Positions 10,701-14,659 of a stretch of DNA of 21,851 nucleotides are shown one piece after another. This DNA is from JABMRP01 sp964444795. GTDB lineage: Bacteria > Planctomycetota > Planctomycetia > Pirellulales > Thermoguttaceae. The position numbers and the translations under genes were made by a program. The stretch spans positions 1-21,851 of the forward strand of contig CAYUIQ010000153.1 in the NCBI GenBank assembly GCA_964444795.1, in the 5' to 3' direction. The notes beneath the pieces are model-generated. The model was not told where the DNA came from. It saw only the letters and a program-made list of their open reading frames with translations, and made no database searches. How positions within the stretch are numbered: position 1 is the first letter of the stretch; every line of letters starts with the position of its first letter.

Positions 10701-11277
10701 TGCTCAGCAGGTTTTCCGACTCTTTGGGGATTGCCAATCCGAACAAGGCCAGCGGATCGACGCCCGACTCCTGTCCGCGGAAGTAGGAGACCGGTTGCGA
10801 GGCGGCCCGATTGGCCTTCTCGTCGATATCCCAGAGCGTGGAGCCATGGGCGATGCGGTAGATGCCTTCGCGGCCATCGTCCCATCGCAAGCGTTGCGGC
10901 TCCCGGCCGACCCAGACGGCGGCCGTCGTTTGCCCCTCGGTGAGCTTCAATCGAAGGGTCTTGGCCCGGGTGATGTCTTCGAGCACCGCGCCGAGCGTCG
11001 GCGCCGGCCGGTTGGAGCCATTGGAAGCCCAGAAGCTAACGGCCACAAGAATCACCGCCGCGGCGGTCGCCATCGCCCAACGCATGGCGCGAACGAGCAC
11101 GCGACGTCTCTCCGCCGGAAGGGTGGTCCGACGCTGGAATTCGGCCAGGAACACCTCGGTCGATCGGTCGGCGAGCCGACCGAGGAATTCTTCGTCGGGG
11201 GGGACGCAGTCGGAATTAACCGACCCGAACAGGGTAGCGAATCGCTGGTCTTCTTGGCGTGTGTCGTCTGGACTCAT
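1759..11277 (-). CDS. Giant single-span membrane protein: LolA-like, FecR-like, VIT, vWA and TPR domains
   Basis: One uninterrupted 3172-residue frame. Residues 1-65 are charged and predicted cytoplasmic. About 67-84 form one membrane span, so the rest should be periplasmic. Residues 95-270 resemble LolA/LppX-type lipoprotein-sorting folds. Residues 280-385 are FecR-like (GVVAVRP, MPGDWVRTD). Residues 428-560 are a VIT domain, with the typical EKQRAREIYE and NLFKARVFPI stretches. About 662-830 are a vWA domain with a complete MIDAS: D672-T-S-A-S676, T742, D766. About 1000-1275 are a Gly/Pro-rich linker, 1280-1485 a second LolA-like segment, and about 1500-3172 helical repeats, clearest as TPRs at 2980-3145. 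The ATG overlaps the ECF sigma stop by 4 nt behind a GGAGG site. Position and topology fit a sigma-controlling sensor, but no zinc-binding anti-sigma motif (HxxxCxxC) is seen, so anti-sigma function is inference. A VIT/vWA secretion or complex scaffold is the alternative. Confidence 0.9.
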   Translation of the reverse strand: MSPDDTRQEDQRFATLFGSVNSDCVPPDEEFLGRLADRSTEVFLAEFQRRTTLPAERRRVLVRAMRWAMATAAAVILVAVSFWASNGSNRPAPTLGAVLEDITRAKTLRLKLTEGQTTAAVWVGREPQRLRWDDGREGIYRIAHGSTLWDIDEKANRAASQPVSYFRGQESGVDPLALFGLAIPKESENLLSTTPVERVDHQGVECDVYRAEWPGAEGTIHLEVLAGADDHTLRRLEASAERDGTLELIGRVDVMAVDEPVDEALFVVGDTLTEDGRIGKVVEAQGVVAVRPVNARRWTPLAESLLLMPGDWVRTDARGANALALRLVKQTGMILGPHSLVELVGPKRIRLLDGMLEIAATADAPVTLLGPNEQAISVADRGIYRLKERKLVREEQDPPWLVGFKEAATGESVGSLVAEVDGQNVPLTVGYHNVSVEIRDQIARTEIEESFVNHTGVQTEGTFYFPLPSDASIAGFGMWIDDVLVDADVVEKQRAREIYETILRERRDPALLEWSGGNLFKARVFPILPHREKRIKITYTQVLPLRGGSYRYSYGLQSEMLRQHPLRELALDVRIHSAVPLARVSSPTHSTRIRQTDESARVEFSAQQYTPERDFEVVVEVADRQSEVVLIPHRRGDDGYFLAQLTPPGNDGRWQRKLLPDGKPLQLLILADTSASVDAGRQKRQAGVIASLTGSLTPEDTFNLAACDMGCTWIFDEPVPATETNVDTASQFLAKRAMLGWTDLDRTFASALEQSGPDTRVVYVGDGIATAVHSDTDTEPAAVAARLRRLHQKQGGKGTFHAIAAGSRFEPTVLNALASLGGGSVRHVSSQQPPPEVARELLGEMTRPVLRDLKVEFEDLATARVYPEKLPNLAPGTQQILLGRYLPDGADQQGHVTVSGTRDGQSVRFRTPVVIPDAEKGNSFIPRLWAREHLDALLGQGSSQTIRDEIIALSEQYHIMTPYTSLLVLETDADRKRFGVRRRFQMCDGEKFFDAARKKIDYQLVQQQMRKAGGWRIGMQRKALEGLSSLGRNADALRSCVESTGGSWRYSPRSDTSVIGWQTMVNDGRTWFEPGGMGIGGDFKKFMAGSYGSLSHNAGWVRDVNGFDTLTELITPTIRPSTWEEDGDFDDWFEADLGISVRGSPDYLFDGESVLGTGTYPVADLVLPIQVPDFPGGFGSLLGNQQNRFTLAEPQFGGFARQGITTESWDLPTLSFVPYFSRGLQVSGHRFRYDSDPRMSQMRVDWLDSLFPRVPPEPLEPAEPAEPWPEAARELAESLLRTELLTRPESGLRIEQEIESFDVRQSSGVRNATLTSRSRRLALVSPTAWLTRSEGTGSQRTVHWCDGRERGVFQQDFLLGQVRQSTPRDLHSPPLGLSRAVLEPLDRTLREHTPRLKPRGEGRTLLVLKRPGEPHREGRLLIDTDRKVILSIENRYYDQIDTVTFSDFIEVGGHWWAGRIESTDDGGRRTERTVRRFTLLEKQPFDQQWKAALADREQSQLPHVPLPSLAEAKGALAEEKARFDDHLVMMRHFSATQRWDRALEHLEQLERLAADRPGMRWIRNAMLAEARRGEQLKQRIFDEADRLSQADAVETKRDVDKLLLANCLLRQAESCFEANEVLALLDRLQGVYRSQPSYTGAVQSWSQSRVDYLRKTGRPTEAIALLGQLAADVPHDYRLQEQYAAQLVADGRHADARAVLDRAMKGDFPWHPYEIDSLRDTYAGFLRDRGRYDELVEFLAAWVKRKPECAAAYEQYLTALIYTNQSEKADELTARWMTEGRVEGRLPADVAARLKVAVNRALGQGYQLRTNRLDPRWLDSLARTVEFFAPHAEQFRLAEEIMNVGKFGRTDQCRRLHERFIRLLDEEIETLRPEQIDCYVKWVMDGDLTVETDVWMRIAAGVERRWSSERKPEIRLQLAEIVVRILQSDGTTDELLAFLRRRLEVKPHRQAYEQLFDTLLEQAWSAEYEDEAFSLLEDQGYAAKPAKRLTAPLGALHKLTDRMVQARSRALLGEIEDLGRLSRAERAEKEAEVLQRARRDFAQRLREERAKHTGPLADWIDVERLYLEVELQRNLPQVAKTCWEYLGPQMRATAEDATPEQRIERMLRHRCLMMLAHLAVRPEADATLVERLLGWVDHTLAAAEDTEAINRWRGLKFSLLVALDRPDDLRRTLKTWIDTDDPDNRWRLALGYLHAELGKLDEAINLFEAVEADDELGPAEYRALADWYMVLDREEDHRRAVEASYRTTDEHVLDRRLRQELRNWQRDDGPLPAELDEDVPLIFTVLLAKSRGPEHYAGLLGAVYGATREFELLACLPEAVVGHTAGRVYPFLGSLDSVLGEVRKEATADEIVKRLKVVRQRARTPVDRRALDMLELLVERRAAELADQPGPHTAAALAAMRRAFKGEWTPGEGRLMAEFLAGLGKISQTALADEQVYQLTALHKSQTAGSADRLFVAWLLAHTQWNYERHDAAIDRLTAALADRRKAHGGFLPDEADLMIDTLISYLQQRGHHARGEIILREYLDDPVTGGQKQWLQTRLLGLFQHALRHDGTTSLGSGETLYRAVEKKTREDLTAADPAHQRTLIDRLCSFYRTAAEKKLPGVKGDLREFAFQDTPELLKSQVGQRRSVVGEVAQTLRDVAGPRDGLAFLIARLENEPAWCRLAGDDLWESCQDELAWWRIQVIAAGDLEPRLLKLVSSELRRDLESEFSHDQTIYDTRYIHFWKAKTDAFAAVAEEVYDRKRHSGDSVVHIAEYLYRGLNRHNRAIDMLLAAHRQKLFDETDDGVELLTTLLQAQNRYEESIPPLRELVRRDPNEWNYRIRLMRAFFHTGRHDDLRKLVDETRKAIRKRYPWPEAAEGSLAELAEACVEFELYERAVEYVDQAIAFRRQASPGRHVGDESLSRYYEHLAKAHAGLNQTAAAVDAVCEAIVCWGPRHERRDETLDLLDGVLRESPDLDGYVVGLDAQAAEAEKDNYVVRKAVGRVYLNGKHFDKAIGQLQLAVELQPSDAETHRMLIDCYQHQGEPEKAIGQLLDALQWSPHNFDLWEELARRYTELDRPKEAERAYTSIVEVLPNESESHARLAEIRQRQDRWREAADHWARVAEIRELEPTGLSNRAAAQIKLKQWAAAEESVRALKSGSWPSRFKDVDRQAREMQDQIESGRWLQRQP

Positions 11278-11909
11278 GACTTGCCTCCGCTCGATCGGGG
11301 CTTGGGGGCTCGATCGTCGGCGGAAAAAGTAGCCGATTTGGCAAAAACTCGCCGAAACGCCCGGCGAGCACGGGCCAGCTTGGAACGGACCGCCTCGATG
11401 GAGGACGCCTGGTGCGTGGCGATCTGCCCGACGGTAGACCCGTCGAAATACTTGGCCGTCAGCAGGATCTCGTAGTCGGCCGGCAACTGGCCCAGCGCGT
11501 CACGCACCTGGGCACGCAATTCGGCGGTCTCCAAAGTGTCCGGCGGTGGGTCGCGGCGGTTGGTGATCCACTGGGTAATCTCTTCCGAACCGGCAGTTTC
11601 CGACGGCAATGTCCCGCCGAGCGGGTTATGACGGGACATTTTCCGCCAGTGCAGCGCGACGTGCCGTCGGGCAATCCCCGCCAACCACATCCAGGGCGTT
11701 CCCCGCCCGGGATCGTACGACGGGGCGGATCGGGCCGCGGCCAGGAAGGTCTCCTGCACCACGTCGGCCACATCGGCCGAGTGAGGCCCCATTCGACGGG
11801 CGATCAGGTGCCAAATCCGCCGCGAATAGGCCGCATAGAGCGAGCGCCAAGCCTCGGCCTTGCCCTGAAGCAGACCCTGGGCAGTTTCGCGCTGTTGTGA
11901 TTCATCCAT
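11274..11909 (-). CDS. ECF-type RNA polymerase sigma factor
   Basis: A 211-residue extracytoplasmic-function sigma factor that would direct RNA polymerase to a stress or envelope regulon. Region 2 spans about 21-91: DVADVVQETFLAAA for core binding, then GTPWMWLAGIARRHVALHWRK for -10 recognition. Region 4 spans about 133-187: LGQLPADYEILLTAKYFDGSTVGQIA, then the helix-turn-helix around SSIEAVRSKLARARRAFRR, for -35 recognition. The linker of about 40 residues is slightly long, and a basic tail of about 20 residues follows region 4. No region 1.1 or 3 is present, as expected for ECFs. Its TGA overlaps the ATG of the giant membrane protein, the usual coupling of ECF sigma with regulator. The start at 11909 precedes MDESQQRE, with no clear Shine-Dalgarno. 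Exact ECF group not assigned. Confidence 0.93.
   Translation of the reverse strand: MDESQQRETAQGLLQGKAEAWRSLYAAYSRRIWHLIARRMGPHSADVADVVQETFLAAARSAPSYDPGRGTPWMWLAGIARRHVALHWRKMSRHNPLGGTLPSETAGSEEITQWITNRRDPPPDTLETAELRAQVRDALGQLPADYEILLTAKYFDGSTVGQIATHQASSIEAVRSKLARARRAFRRVFAKSATFSADDRAPKPRSSGGKS
11284..11288 (-). promoter_or_regulatory. Ribosome binding site of the giant protein, inside the sigma gene
   Basis: GGAGG on the minus strand lies 6 nt before the ATG at 11277, within the last codons of the sigma factor gene. Together with the ATGA stop/start overlap it fixes the start of the giant protein and points to coupled translation of both genes. Confidence 0.75.
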
Positions 11910-11978
11910 CGCGGTCTTGAAGGCGCCACGGCCGTTGGTTTACTGTGAGTTTGCGCCGCGGGACGAGAATGGGTCGCG

Positions 11979-12000
11979 AAAAACGGGAATTTTCCCCGTT
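11979..12000 (-). terminator. Terminator-like hairpin in the leader of the sigma operon
   Basis: Read on the minus strand, AACGGGGA-AAA-TTCCCGTT forms an 8-bp stem (one G-U pair) with a triloop, and five T residues run through its 3' end. It lies about 70 nt upstream of the sigma factor start. Nothing on the minus strand upstream needs terminating before the divergent peptidase gene, so it could act as a leader attenuator or as a block to antisense transcription. On the plus strand the T run is missing. Inference from base pairing only. Confidence 0.4.
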
Positions 12001-12104
12001 CTTCCCCGGTAGAATGCATCAGACGATCGACCAGGGAAAACATATCGGTCCGGACTTATCTTGTCTAGTCTTCCCTATTTTTCCCAAAACCCGGCAAAGC
12101 CATC

Positions 12105-12134
12105 TTGCAACCCAAGCCAAAAATATCCCATAAT
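12105..12134 (+). promoter_or_regulatory. Candidate sigma-70-type promoter of the peptidase/ATP-grasp unit
   Basis: TTGCAA (12105-12110), 18 nt, then CATAAT (12129-12134), giving an expected start near 12141 and a leader of about 75 nt before the ATG at 12216. The 306-nt divergent gap (11910-12215) also holds scattered GGGAAAA/TTTTCCC tracts near 11985-11997, 12034-12040 and 12071-12085, which could be regulator sites, and GGGGAGG at 12172-12178, directly before a 14-codon open frame at 12181-12225. Confidence 0.4.
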
Positions 12135-12215
12135 TGGCGCAGACGGTGCTCCAGGTGATGTCACAATGCTTGGGGAGGAAATGTCGCAACGGATAGAGGG
12201 AACGAACTCCACGAC

Positions 12216-13478
12216 ATGGCAGTAACCACTTCGAGAAAGCAACCGGCGACGCGATCGGGCAACCGCGCGACCAACGGAGCGACCAACGGGCACGCCAAAG
12301 TAGTGCCCAATGGCCGGGTCCAGGCGAAGTCCAACGGCCGGGTCAAAGCGACGGGCAACGGGCAAGCCAAGGCGGTTGTCGGCAGCCCATCCAAGGCAAG
12401 GCCCAAAGGTTCATCCAAGGCGAAGCCCAAAGGCCGGGCCAAAGCGGTGTCCAAAGGCCGGGCCAAAACACCCGACTGGGTCACCTTGTCGGGCGACGAG
12501 TTGCTGGACGTGCGGATGTGCGACCTGAAGATTCGCATCGAGGACACGCCCCTGAAGAAGCGGGTGGAGCGGATTCACGAGGAGCTTCGCATGCGCGGTC
12601 TGCGTTTCCGCCCCCATTGCTGGTTCTCCGACGAGTGGTTCTCGCCCGACGGCATCCCCGGAATTGCGATTCCCTTCTATTTGGCCCATCCCCGCCTGGC
12701 TTCGTTGGAGCGGAAGCAGATGCTCGACGTGGAGGGGGGGACGGCCGAGTGGTGTATGCGGATTCTCCGGCACGAGGCGGGCCATGCTTTCGACTCGGCC
12801 CATCACCTGCACCGCCGGCGTCGCTGGCGCGAGTTGTTTGGCAAGTACTCGCAGAAGTATCCCGAATTCTATCAACCCAAGCCGTACAGCAAGCGTTACG
12901 TCCTGCACTTGGATCTCTGGTACGCCCAGAGTCATCCGGCCGAGGACTTTGCGGAGACTTTTGCCGTGTGGCTGAAACCGCGATCCGGTTGGCGCAACCA
13001 GTATCGGGGCTGGCCGGCGCTGAAAAAGCTCCAATACGTCGACGCCCTGGGCGACGAACTTCGGGGCGTGCGGCCGAAGGTCGCCACCCGGCGCCGCGCG
13101 GCACCGCTTCGCGAAATCCGCAAGACCCTGCGCGAGCACTATGCCGAGAAACGTGCGCGCTACGGATTGGATCATCCCGACTTCAACAACCGAGAACTGC
13201 GACGCCTGTTCTCCGATCAGGCGGAACACGCCGCAAACATGGCGGCCGCGTCCTTCTTGCGGCGAATTCGCCCGGAGTTGCGACGGCTGGTGGCTTTCTG
13301 GACGGGTGAATATCGCTACACGATCGACCAGGTGCTCGGCGACATGATTGACCGCTGCAGCCGGTTGAAGTTGCGCCTGGATCGTCCCGAGGAACAGGCC
13401 CGGCGCGACGCGCTGGTGATGCTCACCGTCCAGACCATGAACTATCTCCACGGCGGCCGTCATCGAGTAGCCCTATGA
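12216..13478 (+). CDS. HExxH zinc metallopeptidase with histone-H1-like N-terminal tail
   Basis: A 420-residue protein. Residues 1-86 are a low-complexity tail rich in Lys, Arg, Gly, Ala and Asn, with repeated NGRVxAK and KGRAKA units and no signal peptide. The catalytic part follows: HEAGH at 186-190 gives two zinc-ligand His and the general-base Glu, and HPAEDFAETFAVWL at 240-253 supplies the likely third ligand (Glu243 or Glu247). That second motif resembles the putative zinc-binding metallopeptidase family (Pfam Peptidase_Mx), which is better known without such a tail. It is likely cytoplasmic. Its TGA overlaps the ATG of the following ATP-grasp gene, so the two should be made together. 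No strong ribosome site precedes the ATG. The tail could bind nucleic acid, or be a substrate for the neighbouring ligase; neither is shown. Peptidase substrate unknown. Confidence 0.85.
   Translation: MAVTTSRKQPATRSGNRATNGATNGHAKVVPNGRVQAKSNGRVKATGNGQAKAVVGSPSKARPKGSSKAKPKGRAKAVSKGRAKTPDWVTLSGDELLDVRMCDLKIRIEDTPLKKRVERIHEELRMRGLRFRPHCWFSDEWFSPDGIPGIAIPFYLAHPRLASLERKQMLDVEGGTAEWCMRILRHEAGHAFDSAHHLHRRRRWRELFGKYSQKYPEFYQPKPYSKRYVLHLDLWYAQSHPAEDFAETFAVWLKPRSGWRNQYRGWPALKKLQYVDALGDELRGVRPKVATRRRAAPLREIRKTLREHYAEKRARYGLDHPDFNNRELRRLFSDQAEHAANMAAASFLRRIRPELRRLVAFWTGEYRYTIDQVLGDMIDRCSRLKLRLDRPEEQARRDALVMLTVQTMNYLHGGRHRVAL
12300..12470 (+). repeat. Degenerate repeats encoding the Lys/Gly/Ala tail
   Basis: Imperfect tandem units with cores such as GGCCGGGTC, GGCCGGGCCAAA and CCAAGGC recur through this stretch and encode residues about 29-84 of the metallopeptidase. 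Units are unequal in length and diverged, closest to each other at 12421-12470. Such coding repeats tend to change copy number between strains. Confidence 0.7.
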
Positions 13479-14500
13479 AGAAACTCCGCGTGTTGGCCCT
13501 GGTGCATGAGGATCTCGTCCCCCCGGATAGCCTTGATGGTTTCGACGAAAAGGAGATCTTCAAATGGAAGTCCGAGTACGACGTCGTACACGGGCTGGAA
13601 AAGCTGGGACACGACTTGCAGGTTGTCGGGCTCCGCGACGACTTGGGCGTCATGCGGCGGGCGATCCTCGATTTCAAACCGCACGTCGCCTTCAATCTGC
13701 TCGAAGAGTTTCATGGCGTGGCCGTCTACGATCAGCACGTGGTCAGCTACCTGGAACTGATGCGCCAGCCCTACACCGGCTGCAATCCCCGCGGGCTGCT
13801 GCTGGCCCACGACAAGGCCCTCTGCAAGCAGATCCTCAGCTACCACCGCATTCGCACGCCCAAGTTCGCCGTGTTCCCCATGCGCAAGGCGGTCAAACGG
13901 CCCCGGCGGCTGGAATTCCCCCTGATGGTCAAATCGGTCAACGAGGACGCCTCGCTGGGAATCTCCCAGGCCTCGATCGTCACCAGCGACGAGAAGCTAG
14001 CCGAACGAGTGCGGTTCATGCACGACCAGTTTGGCGACGACGCCATCGCCGAACAGTACATCGAAGGCCGGGAGCTGTACGTGGGGGTCTTGGGAAACCG
14101 CCGGCTGCAAACCTTCCCCGTCTGGGAGATGCTCTTCACCAAGATGCCCGAGGACATCGCACACATCGCCACCGAAAAGGTCAAGTTTGATCCCGAGTAC
14201 CAGAAACGCCACGGGATCACCACCGCGGCGGCCAAGAATCTGCCGCCGGGGATCGAAGAAAAGATCGTGGCGCTCTGTAAACGCGTCTACCGCGCACTGT
14301 CGATGAGCGGCTATGGGCGGATGGACCTGCGGCTCACAGACGACGGGCGCGTCTACGTCCTGGAGGCCAATCCCAACCCCAACCTTGAGTACGGCGAAGA
14401 CCTCGCCGAAAGCGCCTATAGCGTGGGCGTCCCCTACGACAAGCTCCTCCAGAGGATCGTCAACCTGGGCCGCAGCTATCAGGTCGCCTGGAGAGGGTGA
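13475..14500 (+). CDS. D-Ala-D-Ala-ligase-like ATP-grasp enzyme
   Basis: A 341-residue ATP-grasp ligase that would join a carboxylate to an amine through an acyl phosphate. It shows the D-alanine-D-alanine ligase layout: an N-terminal Rossmann-like part (residues 1-100, with FKPHVAFNLLEEFHG at 67-81), the ATP-grasp part with Lys153 (MVKSVNEDASLGIS), Glu193 (AEQYIEGREL, 192-201), and the metal-binding end Asp284 (GYGRMDLR) with Glu297 and Asn299 (YVLEANPNPN). The final NPNPN replaces the NTxPG usual in true Ddl, and length and neighbours differ from cell-wall operons. A peptide or amino-acid ligase of unknown substrate is therefore more likely than peptidoglycan Ddl. It overlaps the metallopeptidase stop by 4 nt (ATGA), suggesting the two act in one pathway, making and cutting an amide bond. 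No signal peptide; cytoplasmic. Confidence 0.88.
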   Translation: MKKLRVLALVHEDLVPPDSLDGFDEKEIFKWKSEYDVVHGLEKLGHDLQVVGLRDDLGVMRRAILDFKPHVAFNLLEEFHGVAVYDQHVVSYLELMRQPYTGCNPRGLLLAHDKALCKQILSYHRIRTPKFAVFPMRKAVKRPRRLEFPLMVKSVNEDASLGISQASIVTSDEKLAERVRFMHDQFGDDAIAEQYIEGRELYVGVLGNRRLQTFPVWEMLFTKMPEDIAHIATEKVKFDPEYQKRHGITTAAAKNLPPGIEEKIVALCKRVYRALSMSGYGRMDLRLTDDGRVYVLEANPNPNLEYGEDLAESAYSVGVPYDKLLQRIVNLGRSYQVAWRG

Positions 14501-14659
14501 GGTAGGGACTAGGGACTAGAGAAGGAGATCTCGCCTCTTCGATCTTCATCCACGCCCGGGGTTGCATCCCCCGGGTCGGGAAGCGGCTGCCGACGTTGCC
14601 CGTGGTGCAACGGGCATCCTGCCCGTGATCCCCGCGTCAGGAAAACAACAGGTTCGTTA
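14501..14659. repeat. Intergenic stretch with small palindromes and a direct repeat
   Basis: It holds two adjacent copies of TAGGGAC (14503-14509, 14510-14516), a hairpin CCCGGGG/CCCCGGG (14555-14561 and 14569-14575, 7-nt loop) and a tighter one ACGGGCA-TCC-TGCCCGT (14610-14626). None is followed by a T run, so they are not classic terminators. The last resembles short ACGGGCAGGATGCCCGT-type repeats that I recall as frequent in planctomycete intergenic DNA. No gene is seen. Confidence 0.55.

Noticed and set aside
1745..11475. Many long open frames on the plus strand opposite the giant protein, several above 300 codons (for example 6817-8193, 8260-9522, 10264-11475)
   Set aside because: They mirror the GC-rich codon pattern of the minus-strand gene, have no recognisable domains, and the minus-strand frame shows clear VIT, vWA and TPR motifs throughout.
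12411..13463. 350-codon minus-strand open frame opposite the metallopeptidase
   Set aside because: Antisense shadow; the HEAGH and HPAEDFAETF motifs support the plus strand.
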